The notes under the pieces were generated by a model. The model searched no databases, was not told the origin of the DNA, and worked only from the letters and a program-made list of their open reading frames with translations. Below are positions 52,640 to 64,000 of a stretch of 64,000 nucleotides of DNA, one piece after another (the stretch's first letter is position 1; each line of letters starts with the position of its first letter). The DNA comes from Odiellus spinosus (lineage: Eukaryota > Arthropoda > Arachnida > Opiliones > Phalangiidae). A program made the translations under genes and the position numbers. The DNA lies in contig OY987232.1 of assembly GCA_963920705.1 (NCBI GenBank), positions 186,001-250,000 on the forward strand, written 5' to 3'.

Positions 52640-54730
52640 CTATACTTGAGAAATTTGTGAATCTAAACTTGGGAAATTGGTGGATCTATACTTGGGAAAT
52701 TGGTGGATCTATACTTGGGAAATTGGTGGATTTATACTTGGGAAATTGATGGATCTATACTTGGGAAATTTGTGAATCTGTACTTTTGAAATATGTGAAT
52801 CTATACTTGGGAAATTTGTGAATCTATACTTTGGAAATTTGTGAATATATACTTGGGAAATTTCTGAATCAAAACTTGGGAAATTGGTGGATCTATACTT
52901 GGGAAATTGGTGGATTTATACTTGGGAAATTGATGGGTCTTTACTTGGGAAATTTGTGAATCTATACATGGTAAATTTGTGAATTTATACTTGGGAAATT
53001 TTGAATCTATACTTGGGAAATTTGTGAATCTATGCTTTTGAATTTTGTGAATCTATACTTGGAAAATTTGTGAATCTATACTTGGGAAATTTGAGAATCT
53101 ATACTAGGAAAATTTGTGAATCTATGCTTGGGAAATTTGTGAATCTAAAGATGGGAAATTGGTTGATCTATACTTGGGAAATTGGTGGATCTATACTTGG
53201 GAAATTGGTGAATCGATACTTGGGAAATTTGTGAATCTATACTTGGGAAATTTGTGAATCTACACTTGGGAAATTTGTGAATCTATACTTGGAAATTTGT
53301 GAATCTATACTTGGGAAATTTGTGAATCTATACTTGGGAAATTTGTGAATCTATACTTGGGAAATATGTGAATCTATACTTGGGAAATTTGTGAATATAT
53401 ACATGGTAAATTTGTTAATCTATACTTGGGAAATTTGTGAATCTATACTTTGGAAATTTGTGTATCTATACTTGGGAAATTTGTGAATCTACACTTGGGA
53501 AATTTGTGAATCTATACTTGGGAAATTTGTGAATCTATACTTTGGAAATTTGTGAATCTATACTTGGGAAATTTGTGAATCCATACTTGGGAAATTTGTG
53601 AGTCTATACTTGGGAAATTTGTGAATCTATACTTGGGAAATATGTGAATCTATACTTGGGAAATTTGTGAATCTATATATGGTAAATTTGTGAATCTATA
53701 CTTGGGAAATTTGTGAATCTATACTTGAGAAATTTGTGAATCTAAACTTGGGAAATTGGTGGATCTATACTTGGGAAATTGGTGGATTTATACTTGGGAA
53801 ATTGATGGATCTATACTTGGGAAATTTGTGAATCTGTACTTTTGAAATATGTGAATCTATACTTGGGAAATTTGTGAATCTATACTTTGGAAATTTGTGA
53901 ATCTATACTTGGGAAATTTCTGAATCAAAACTTGGGAAATTGGTGGATCTATACTTGGGAAATTGGTGGATTTATACTTGGGAAATTGATGGGTCTATAC
54001 TAGGGAAATTTGTGAATCTATACATGGTAAATTTGTGAATCTATACTTGGGAAATTTTGAATCTATACTTGGGAAATTTGTGAATCTATGCTTTTGAATT
54101 TTGTGAATCTATACTTGGAAAATTTGTGAATCTATACTTAGGAAATTTGAGAATCTATACTAGGAAAATTTGTGAATCTATGCTTGGGAAATTTGTGAAT
54201 CTAAAGATGGGAAATTGGTTGATCTATACTTGGGAAATTGGTGGATCTATACTTGGGAAATTGGTGAATCTATACTTGGGAAATTTGTGAATCTATACTA
54301 GGGAAATTTGTGAATCTACACTTGGGAAATTTGTGAATCTATACTTGGGAAATTTGTGAATCTATACTTGGAAATTTGTGAATCTATACTTGGGAAATTT
54401 TTGAATCTATACTTGGGAAATTTGTGAATCTATACTTGGGAAATATGTGAATCTATACTTGGGAAATTTGTGAATATATACATGGTAAATTTGTGAATCT
54501 ATACTTGGGAAATTTGTGAATCTATACTTTGGAAATTTGTGTATCTCTACTTGGGAAATTTGTGAATCTACACTTGGGAAATTTGTGAATCTATACTTGG
54601 GAAATTTGTGAATCTATACTTTGGAAATTTGTGAATCTATACTTGGGAAATTTGTGAATCCATACTTGGGAAATTTGTGAATCTATACTTGGGAAATATG
54701 TGAATCTATACTTGGGAAATTTGTGAATCT
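52640..54730 (-). repeat. 1,056-bp tandem duplication (R block)
   Basis: CTGAATCAAAAC recurs at 52,864 and 53,920 and CTATGCTTTTG at 53,030 and 54,086, both 1,056 bp apart. CTATATATGG near 53,674 and 54,729 is 1,055 bp apart, showing small indels. CTGAATCAAAAC occurs a third time at 55,712, in a partial, rearranged copy. Confidence 0.87.
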
Positions 54731-56013
54731 ATATATGGTAAATTTGTGAATCTATACTTGGGAAATTTGTGAATCTATACTTGGGAAATTTGTGAATCTA
54801 TACTTGGGAAATTTGTGAATCTATACTTGGGAAATATGTGAATCTATCCTTGGGAAATTTGTGAATCTATACATGGTAAATTTGTGAATCTATACTTGGG
54901 AAATTTGTGAATCCATACTTGGGAAATTGGTGGATCTATACTTGGGAAATTGGTGGATTTATACTTGGGAAATTTGTGAATCTATACTTGGGAAATTTGT
55001 GAATCTACACTTGGGAAATTTGTGAATCTATACTTGGGAAATTTGTGAATCTATACTTTGGAAATTTGTGAATCTATACTTGGGAAATTTGTGAATCTAC
55101 ACTTGGGAAATTTGTGAATCTATACTTGGGAAATTTGTGAATCTATACTTGAGAAATTTGTGAATCTAAACTTGGGAAATTGGTGGATCTATACTTGGGA
55201 AATTGGTGGATTTATACTTGGGAAATTTGTGAATCTATACTTGGGAAATTTGTGAATCCATACTTGGGAAATTTGTGAATCTATACTTGGGAAATTTGTG
55301 AATCTATACTTGGGAAATTCGTGAATCTATACTTTGGAAACTTGTGAATCTATACTTGGGAAATATGTGAAACTATAATTTGGAAATTTGTGAATCTATG
55401 CGTGGGAAATTTGTGAATCTATACTTGGGAAATTTGTGAATCTATAGTTGGGAAATTTGTGAATCTATACTTGGGAAATTTGAGAATCTATACTTGGGAA
55501 ATTTGTGAATCTTTACTTGAGAAATTTGTGATTCTAAACTTGGGAAATTGGTGGATCTATACTTGGGAAATTGGTGGATTTATACTTGGGAAATTGATGG
55601 ATCTATACTTGGGAAATTTGTGAATCTGTACTTTTGAAATATGTGAATCTATACTTGGGAAATTTGTGAATCTATACTTTGGAAATTTGTGAATCTATAC
55701 TTGGGAAATTTCTGAATCAAAACTTGGGAAATTGGTGGATCTATACTTGGGAAATTTGTGAATCTACACTTGGGAAATTTGTGAATCTATACTTGGGAAA
55801 TTTGTGAATCTATACTTGGGAAATTTGTGAATCTATACTTGGGAAATATGTCAATCTATACATGGGAAATTTGTGAATCTATACATGGTAAATTTGTGAA
55901 TCTATACTTGGGAAATTTGTGAGTCTATACTTTGGAAATTTGTGTATCTATACTTGGGAAATTTGTGAATCTACACTTGGGAAATTTGTGAATCTATACT
56001 TGGGAAATTTATG
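54730..56013 (-). repeat. R satellite, mixed segment
   Basis: R monomers with rearranged parts of the 1,056-bp unit. Private variants are GGAAACTTGTG near 55,336, GAAACTATAATTTGG near 55,369, CTATGCGTGGG near 55,397 (also near 52,526) and TATGTCAATC near 55,849. No non-satellite sequence was seen. Confidence 0.72.
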
Positions 56014-57390
56014 AATCTTTACTTTGGAAATTTGTGAATCTATACTTGGGAAATTTGTGAATCCATACTTGGGAAATTTGTGAATCTATACTTGGGAAAT
56101 TTGTGAATCTATACTTGGGAAATATGTGAATCTATACTTGGGAAATTTGTGAATCTATACATGGTAAATTTGTGAATCTATACTTGGGAAATTTGTGAAT
56201 CTATAGTTGGGAAATTTGTGAATCTATACTTGGGAAATTTGTAAATCTACGCTTGGGAAATTTGTGAATCTATACTTGAGAAATTTGTGAATCTAAACTT
56301 GGGAAATTGGTGGATCTATACTTGGGAAATTGGTGGATTTATACTTGGGAAATTGATGGATCTATACTTGGGAAATTTGTGAATCTATACTTGGGAAATA
56401 TGTGAATCTATACATGGTAAATTTGTGAATCTATACTTGGGAAATTTTGAATCTATACTTGGGAAATTTGTGAATCTATGCTTTTGAATTTTGTGAATCT
56501 ATACTTGGAAAATTTGAGAATCTATACTTGGGAAATTTGAGAATCTATACTAGGAAAATTTGTGAATCTATGCTTGGGAAATTTGTGAATCTAAAGTTGG
56601 GAAATTTGTTGATCTATACTTGGGAAATTGGTGGATCTATACTTGGGAAATTGGTGAATCTATACTTGGGAAATTTGTGAATCTATACTTGGGAAATTTG
56701 TGAATCTTTACTTTGGAAATTTGTGAATCTATACTTGGGAAATTTGTGAATCCATACTTGGGAAATTTGTGAATCTATACTTGGGAAATTTGTGAATCTA
56801 TACTTGGGAAATATGTGAATCTATACTTGGGAAATTTGTGAATCTATACATGGTAAATTTGTGAATCTATACTTGGGAAATTTGTGAATCTATAGTTGGG
56901 AAATTTGTGAATCTATACTTGGGAAATTTGTAAATCTACGCTTGGGAAATTTGTGAATCTATACTTGAGAAATTTGTGAATCTAAACTTGGGAAATTGGT
57001 GGATCTATACTTGGGAAATTGGTGGATTTATACTTGGGAAATTGATGGATCTATACTTGGGAAATTTGTGAATCTATACTTGGGAAATATGTGAATCTAT
57101 ACATGGTAAATTTGTGAATCTATACTTGGGAAATTTTGAATCTATACTTGGGAAATTTGTGAATCTATGCTTTTGAATTTTGTGAATCTATACTTGGAAA
57201 ATTTGAGAATCTATACTTGGGAAATTTGAGAATCTATACTAGGAAAATTTGTGAATCTATGCTTGGGAAATTTGTGAATCTAAAGTTGGGAAATTTGTTG
57301 ATCTATACTTGGGAAATTGGTGGATCTATACTTGGGAAATTGGTGAATCTATACTTGGGAAATTTGTGAATCTATACTTGGGAAATTTGT
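56013..57390 (-). repeat. 689-bp tandem duplication (R block)
   Basis: Copies 56,013-56,701 and 56,702-57,390. Three markers agree at 689 bp: GAATCTTTACTTTGG (56,013 and 56,702), GTAAATCTACGC (56,241 and 56,930) and CTATGCTTTTG (56,476 and 57,165). The period is 30 monomers minus one base. The 235-bp distance between the last two markers recurs again at 59,044 and 59,279. Confidence 0.92.
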
Positions 57391-57510
57391 GAATCTACAC
57401 TTGGGAAATTTGTGAATCTATACTTGGGAAATTTGTGAATCTATACTTGGAAATTTGTGAATCTATACTAGGAAAATTTGTGAATCTATGCTTGGGAAAT
57501 TTGTGTATCT

Positions 57511-59100
57511 AAAGTTGGGAAATTGGTTGATCTATACTTGGGAAATTGGTGGATCTATACTTAGGAAATTGCTGAATCTATACTTGGGAAATTTGTGAAT
57601 CTATACTTGGGAAATTTGTGAATTTACACTTGGGAAATTTGTGAATCTATACTTTGGAAATTTGTGTATCTATACTTGGGAAATTTGTGAATCTACACTT
57701 GGGAAATTTGTGAATCTATACTTGGGAAATTTGTGAATCTATACTTTGGAAATTTGTGAATCTATACTTGGGAAATTTGTGAATCCATACTTGGGAAATT
57801 TGTGAATCTATACTTGGGAAATTTGTGAATCTATACTTGGGAAATATGTGAATCTATACTTGGGAAATTTGTGAATCTATATATGGGAAATTTGTGAATC
57901 TATACTTGGGAAATTTGTGAATCTATACTTGGGAAATTTGTGAATCTATACTTGGGAAATTTGTGAATCTATACTTGGGAAATATGTCAATCTATACTTG
58001 GGAAATTTGTGAATCTATACATGGTAAATTTGTGAATCTATACTTGGGAAATTTGTGAGTCTATACTTTGGAAATTTGTGTATCTATACTTGGGAAATTT
58101 GTGAATCTACACTTGGGAAATTTGTGAATCTATACTTGGGAAATTTGTGAATCTTTACTTTGGAAATTTGTGAATCTATACTTGGGAAATTTGTGAATCT
58201 ATACATGGTAAATTTGTGAATCTATACTTGGGAAATTTGTGAATCTATAGTTGGGAAATTTGTGAATCTATACTTGGGAAATTTGTAAATCTACGCTTGG
58301 GAAATTTGTGAATCTATACTTGAGAAATTTGTGAATCTAAAGTTGGGAAATTGGTTGATCTATACTTGGGAAATTGGTGGATCTATACTTGGGAAATTGC
58401 TGAATCTATACTTGGGAAATTTGTGAATCTATACTTGGGAAATTTGTGAATCTACACTTGGGAAATTTGTGAATCTATACTTTGGAAATTTGTGTATCTA
58501 TACTTGGGAAATTTGTGAATCTACACTTGGGAAATTTGTGAATCTATACTTGGGAAATTTGTGAATCTATACTTTGGAAATTTGTGAATCTATACTTGGG
58601 AAATTTGTGAATCCATACTTGGGAAATTTGTGAATCTATACTTGGGAAATTTGTGAATCTATACTTGGGAAATATGTGAATCTATACTTGGGAAATTTGT
58701 GAATCTATATATGGTAAATTTGTGAATCTATACTTCGGAAATTTGTGAATCTATACTTGGGAAATTTGTGAATCTATACTTGGGAAATTTGTGAATCTAT
58801 ACTTGGGAAATATGTCAATCTATACTTGGGAAATTTGTGAATCTATACATGGTAAATTTGTGAATCTATACTTGGGAAATTTGTGAGTCTATACTTTGGA
58901 AATTTGTGTATCTATACTTGGGAAATTTGTGAATCTACACTTGGGAAATTTGTGAATCTATACTTGGGAAATTTGTGAATCTATACTTGGGAAATTTGTG
59001 AATCTATAGTTGGGAAATTTGTGAATCTATACTTGGGAAATTTGTAAATCTACGCTTGGGAAATTTGTGAATCTATACTTGAGAAATTTGTGAATCTAAA
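57511..59100 (-). repeat. 828-bp tandem duplication (R block)
   Basis: Copies start at the CTAAAGTTGGG-type unit at 57,511 and 58,339. GCTGAATC (57,571 and 58,399) and TATGTCAATC (about 57,984 and 58,812) recur at the same 828 bp, exactly 36 monomers. The right part of copy 2 is about three monomers shorter: GTAAATCTACGC at 58,284 recurs at 59,044, a step of 760. Confidence 0.9.
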
Positions 59101-59458
59101 CTTGGGAAATTGGTGGATCTATACTTGGGAAATTGGTGGATTTATACTTGGGAAATTGATGGATCTATACTTGGGAAATTTGTGAATCTATACTTGGGAA
59201 ATATGTGAATCTATACATGGTAAATTTGTGAATCTATACTTGGGAAATTTTGAATCTATACTTGGGAAATTTGTGAATCTATGCTTTTGAATTTTGTGAA
59301 TCTATACTTGGAAAATTTGAGAATCTATACTTGGGAAATTTGAGAATCTATACTAGGAAAATTTGTGAATCTATGCTTGGGAAATTTGTGAATCTAAAGT
59401 TGGGAAATTTGTTGATCTATACTTGGGAAATTGGTGGATCTATACTTGGGAAATTTGT

Positions 59459-60945
59459 GAATATATACATGGTAAATTTGTGAATCTATACCTGGGAAAT
59501 TTGTGAATCTATACTTTGGAAATTTGTATATCTATACTTGGGAAATTTGTGAATCTACACTTGGGAAATTTGTGAATCTATACTTGGGAAATTTGTGAAT
59601 CTATACTTTGGAAATTTGTGAATCTATACTTGGGAAATTTGTGAATCCATACTTAGAAAATTTGTGAATCTATACTTGGGAAATTTGTGAATCTATACTT
59701 GGGAAATATGTGAATCTATACTTGGGAAATTTGTGAATCTATATATGGTAAATTTGTGAATCTATACTTGGGAAATTTGTGAATCTATACTTGGGAAATT
59801 TGTGAATCTATACTTGGGAAATTTGTGAATCTACACTTGGGAAATTTGTGAATCTATACTTGGGAAATTTGTGAATCTATACTTGGAAATTTGTGAATCT
59901 ATACTTGGGAAATTTGTGAATCTATACTTGGGAAATTTGTGAATCTATACTTGGGAAATATGTGAATCTATACTTGGGAAATTTGTGAATATATACATGG
60001 TAAATTTGTGAATCTATACCTGGGAAATTTGTGAATCTATACTTTGGAAATTTGTATATCTATACTTGGGAAATTTGTGAATCTACACTTGGGAAATTTG
60101 TGAATCTATACTTGGGAAATTTGTGAATCTATACTTTGGAAATTTGTGAATCTATACTTGGGAAATTTGTGAATCCATACTTAGAAAATTTGTGAATCTA
60201 TACTTGGGAAATTTGTGAATCTATACTTGGGAAATATGTGAATCTATACTTGGGAAATTTGTGAATCTATATATGGTAAATTTGTGAATCTATACTTGGG
60301 AAATTTGTGAATCTATACTTGGGAAATTTGTGAATCTATACTTGGGAAATTTGTGAATCTATACTTGGGAAATATGTGAATCTATACTTGGGAAATTTGT
60401 GAATCTATACATGGTAAATTTGTGAATCTATACTTGGGAAATTTGTGAATCTATACTTTGGAAATTTGTGTATCTATACTTGGGAAATTTGTGAATCTAC
60501 ACTTGGGAAATTTGTGAATCTATACTTGGGAAATTTGTGAATCTATACTTTGGAAATTTGTGAATCTATACTTGGGAAATTTGTGAATCCATACTTAGAA
60601 AATTTGTGAATCTATACTTGGGAAATTTGTGAATCTATACTTGGGAAATATGTGAATCTATACTTGGGAAATTTGTGAATCTATATATGGTAAATTTGTG
60701 AATCTATACTTGGGAAATTTGTGAATCTATACTTGGGAAATTTGTGAATCTATACTTGGGAAATTTGTGAATCTATACTTGGGAAATATGTGAATCTATA
60801 CTTGGGAAATTTGTGAATCTATACATGGTAAATTTGTGAATCTATACTTGGGAAATTTGTGAATCTATACTTTGGAAATTTGTGTATCTATACTTGGGAA
60901 ATTTGTGAATCTACACTTGGGAAATTTGTGAATCTATACTTGGGA
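59459..60945 (-). repeat. 528-bp and 414-bp overlapping duplications (R block)
   Basis: GAATATATACATGG (59,459 and 59,987) and TTGTATATC (59,524 and 60,052) recur at 528 bp. GAATCCATACTTAG (60,171 and 60,585) and TGTGTATCTA (60,467 and 60,881) recur at 414 bp, exactly 18 monomers. The block carrying GAATATATACATGG is found again at 62,426 and 63,602. Confidence 0.89.
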
Positions 60946-61619
60946 AATATGTGAATCTATACTTGGGAAATTTGTGAATCTATACATGGTAAATTTGTGA
61001 ATCTATACTTGGGAAATTTGTGAATCTATAGTTGGGAAATTTGTGAATCTATACTTGGGAAATTTGTGAATCTACGCTTGGGAAATTTGTGAATCTATAC
61101 TTGAGAAATTTGTGAATCTAAACTTGGGAAATTGGTGGATCTATACTTGTGAAATTGGTGGATTTATACTTGGGAAATTGATGGATCTATACTTGGGAAA
61201 TTTGTGAATCTATACTTGGGAAATATGTGAATCTATACTTGGGAAATTTGTGAATCTGTACATGGTAAATTTGTGAATCTATACTTGGAAAATTTTTGAA
61301 TCTGTACTATTGAAATATGTGAATCTATGCTTGGGAAATTTGTGAATCTATACTTTGGAAATTTGTGAATCTAAACTTGGGAAATTGGTGGATCTATTCT
61401 TGGGAAATTGGTGGATTTATACTTGGGAAATTGATGGATCTATACTTGGGAAATTTGTGAATCTATACTTGGGAAATATGTGAATCTATACTTGGGAAAT
61501 TTGTGAATCTATGCTTCGAAAATTTGTGAATCTATACTTGGGAAATTTGTGAATCTATACTTGGGAAATTTTTGAATCTAAACTTGGGAAATTTGAGAAT
61601 CTATACTTGGGAAATTTGT

Positions 61620-63870
61620 GAATCTATACTTGGGAAATTTTTGAATCTATACTTGGGAAATTTGAGAATCTATACTTGGGAAATTTGTGAATCTATACTT
61701 GGGAAATTTGTGAATCTAAAGTTGGGAAATTGGTGGATCTATACTTGGGAAATTAGTGAATCTATACTTGGGAAATTATAGAATCTATACTTGAGAAATT
61801 TGTGAATCTAAACTTGGGAAAAATTGGTGGATCTATACTTGGGAAATTGGTGGATTTATACTTAGGAAATTGATGGATCTATACTTGGGAAATTTGTGAA
61901 TCTATACTTGGGAAATATGTGAATCTATACTTGGGAAATTTGTGAATCTATACATGGTAAATTTGTGAATCTATACTTGGGAAATTTGTGAATGTATACT
62001 TGGGAAATTTTTGAATCTATACTTTTGAAATATGTGAATATACATTTGGGAAATTTGTGAATCTATACTTGAGAAATTTGTGAATCTATACTTGAGAAAT
62101 TTGTGAATCTAAACTTTCGAAATTGGTGGATCTATACTTGGGAAATTTGTGGATCTATAGTTGGGAAATTGGTGGATTTATACTTGGGAAATTTGAGAAT
62201 CTATACTTGGGAAATTTGTGAATCTATACTTGGGAAATTTATGAATCTATACTTGGGAAATTTGTGAATCTACACTTGGGAAATTTGTGAATCTATACTT
62301 GGGAAATTTGTGAATCTATACTTGGAAATTTGTGAATCTATACTTGGGAAATTTGTGAATCTATACTTGGGAAATTTGTGAATCTATACTTGGGAAATAT
62401 GTGAATCTATACTTGGGAAATTTGTGAATATATACATGGTAAATTTGTGAATCTATACCTGGGAAATTTGTGAATCTATACTTTGGAAATTTGTATATCT
62501 ATACTTGGGAAATTTGTGAATCTACACTTGGGAAATTTGTGAATCTATACTTGGGAAATTTGTGAATCTATACTTTGGAAATTTGTGAATCTATACTTGG
62601 GAAATTTGTGAATCCATACTTAGAAAATTTGTGAATCTATACTTGGGAAATTTGTGAATCTATACTTGGGAAATATGTGAATCTATACTTGGGAAATTAT
62701 AGAATCTATACTTGAGAAATTTGTGAATCTAAACTTGGGAAAAATTGGTGGATCTATACTTGGGAAATTGGTGGATTTATACTTAGGAAATTGATGGATC
62801 TATACTTGGGAAATTTTTGAATCTATACTTGGGAAATTTGAGAATCTATACTTGGGAAATTTGTGAATCTATACTTGGGAAATTTGTGAATCTAAAGTTG
62901 GGAAATTGGTGGATCTATACTTGGGAAATTAGTGAATCTATACTTGGGAAATTATAGAATCTATACTTGAGAAATTTGTGAATCTAAACTTGGGAAAAAT
63001 TGGTGGATCTATACTTGGGAAATTGGTGGATTTATACTTAGGAAATTGATGGATCTATACTTGGGAAATTTGTGAATCTATACTTGGGAAATATGTGAAT
63101 CTATACTTGGGAAATTTGTGAATCTATACATGGTAAATTTGTGAATCTATACTTGGGAAATTTGTGAATGTATACTTGGGAAATTTTTGAATCTATACTT
63201 TTGAAATATGTGAATATACATTTGGGAAATTTGTGAATCTATACTTGAGAAATTTGTGAATCTATACTTGAGAAATTTGTGAATCTAAACTTTCGAAATT
63301 GGTGGATCTATACTTGGGAAATTTGTGGATCTATAGTTGGGAAATTGGTGGATTTATACTTGGGAAATTTGAGAATCTATACTTGGGAAATTTGTGAATC
63401 TATACTTGGGAAATTTATGAATCTATACTTGGGAAATTTGTGAATCTACACTTGGGAAATTTGTGAATCTATACTTGGGAAATTTGTGAATCTATACTTG
63501 GAAATTTGTGAATCTATACTTGGGAAATTTGTGAATCTATACTTGGGAAATTTGTGAATCTATACTTGGGAAATATGTGAATCTATACTTGGGAAATTTG
63601 TGAATATATACATGGTAAATTTGTGAATCTATACCTGGGAAATTTGTGAATCTATACTTTGGAAATTTGTATATCTATACTTGGGAAATTTGTGAATCTA
63701 CACTTGGGAAATTTGTGAATCTATACTTGGGAAATTTGTGAATCTATACTTTGGAAATTTGTGAATCTATACTTGGGAAATTTGTGAATCCATACTTAGA
63801 AAATTTGTGAATCTATACTTGGGAAATTTGTGAATCTATACTTGGGAAATATGTGAATCTATACTTGGGA
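61620..63870 (-). repeat. 1,176-bp tandem duplication (R block)
   Basis: About 61,620-62,694 matches 62,796-63,870. Markers 1,176 bp apart are AAATTATAGAATC (61,773 and 62,949), TGAATATACATTTGGG (62,035 and 63,211) and GAATATATACATGG (62,426 and 63,602). An extra partial copy of the AAATTATAGAATC block at 62,694-62,795 joins the two, so the same block also recurs at offsets of 921 and 255 bp. Confidence 0.9.
61812..61836 (-). repeat. 25-bp expanded monomer
   Basis: This unit reads GGGAAAAATTGGTGG where normal units have GGGAAATTGGTGG, gaining two A residues, so it is 25 bp long. It recurs near 62,738 and 62,993 through the local duplications. It is the only lengthened monomer class I noticed; most length variants are 22 bp. 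Confidence 0.82.
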
Positions 63871-64000
63871 AATTTGTGAATCTATATATGGTAAATTTGT
63901 GAATCTATACTTGGGAAATTTGTGAATCTATACTTGGGAAATTTGTGAATCTATACTTGGGAAATTTGTGAATCTATACTTGGGAAATATGTGAATCTAT

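Larger units (their letters stand above)
51909..64000 (-). repeat. 23-bp satellite array, R orientation (right block)
   Basis: At least 12.1 kb, about 525 monomers, reading CTTGGGAAATTTGTGAATCT on the + strand, which is the reverse complement of the F monomer. The array continues past the right edge. Its variant set is partly private: CTATGCTTTTGAATTTTG, CTAGGAAAATTTG, CTAAAGTTGGG, CTGAATCAAAAC, CTTTGGAAATTTG, GTAAATCTACGC, CCATACTTAGAAAA and a 25-bp unit with GGGAAAAATTGG. Several F markers, including the reverse complement of CATCCACTAATT, were not found. The block therefore belongs to the same family but has diverged and amplified independently. Confidence 0.98.

Noticed and set aside
61572-61781. 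Open frame of 69 codons on the + strand in the right block
   Set aside because: The same 23-residue pattern, seen on + because the array is reversed here. It begins at TTG and depends on GAGAATC variants.
1-64000. Telomere repeat, CENP-B box or rDNA spacer
   Set aside because: The monomer is not a short G-rich telomere unit, there is no TTCG...CGGG box in it, and no rRNA sequence or promoter is present. A centromeric role can be neither shown nor excluded from sequence.
1-64000. G-quadruplex or i-motif potential from one GGG/CCC per monomer
   Set aside because: Consecutive G triplets are separated by 20 bases, too far for ordinary quadruplex loops.
1-64000. Transposon, LTR or tRNA-derived repeat inside the array
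   Set aside because: No stretch departs from the 18-25 bp monomer pattern, and no terminal repeats, poly-A tails, box A/B motifs or coding remnants were seen.

Overview
The whole 64 kb window is one tandem-repeat (satellite) array. The unit is an AT-rich 23-bp monomer, core AGATTCACAAATTTCCCAAG joined to the next core by TAT, about 30% GC. Roughly 2,780 monomers lie end to end, and both window edges fall inside the array. I found no gene, RNA gene, transposon, microsatellite, CRISPR array or unique spacer. The size, the purity and the nested segmental duplications indicate eukaryotic heterochromatin (pericentromeric, subtelomeric, or a repeat-rich supernumerary or sex chromosome) in a long-read assembly. 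The sequence does not identify the organism, and I do not recognise the monomer as a named satellite family.

Layout by orientation. Here 'F' means the monomer reads AGATTCAC...CCCAAG on the + strand, and 'R' is its reverse complement. Block 1 is F, 1 to about 42,855. Block 2 is a 661-bp R island, 42,854-43,514. Block 3 is F, 43,513-51,910. Block 4 is R, from 51,909 through the right edge. Each of the three switches occurs inside a monomer, shares 2 bp between the two sides, and forms a short-loop hairpin. The R island is an inverted copy of 45,728-46,388, with three base differences over 661 bp and no net indel.

Layout by duplication history. There is no single higher-order repeat. The array is a patchwork of local duplications marked by shared rare variants. 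In F these are 782 bp x3 (60-2,362), about 1.75-2.06 kb x4 (4,086-11,036), a pair about 4.0 kb apart (10.3-15.9 kb), 848 bp x2 (18.8-20.5 kb), 503/733/733/1,215 bp (20.5-24.9 kb), 2,451 bp x2 (32.9-37.8 kb), 91 bp x2 (43.7 kb), 1,698/1,101/2,799 bp (45.3-49.7 kb), and a dispersed pair about 8.0 kb apart (41.5-42.85 and 49.5-50.85 kb). In R they are 1,056 bp (52.6-54.7 kb), 689 bp (56.0-57.4 kb), 828 bp (57.5-59.1 kb), 528 and 414 bp (59.5-60.9 kb) and 1,176 bp (61.6-63.9 kb). Variant monomers are regionally restricted, and the right-hand R block has its own set. It is therefore a separately evolved domain and not a mirror image of its F neighbour.

No genes work together here. Any function would be structural (chromatin, centromere-like or spacer DNA) or through repeat transcripts, which could fold into long double-stranded RNA if read through an orientation switch. 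Short open frames exist only where variant monomers happen to remove a stop. They start with GTG or TTG and are rejected as genes.
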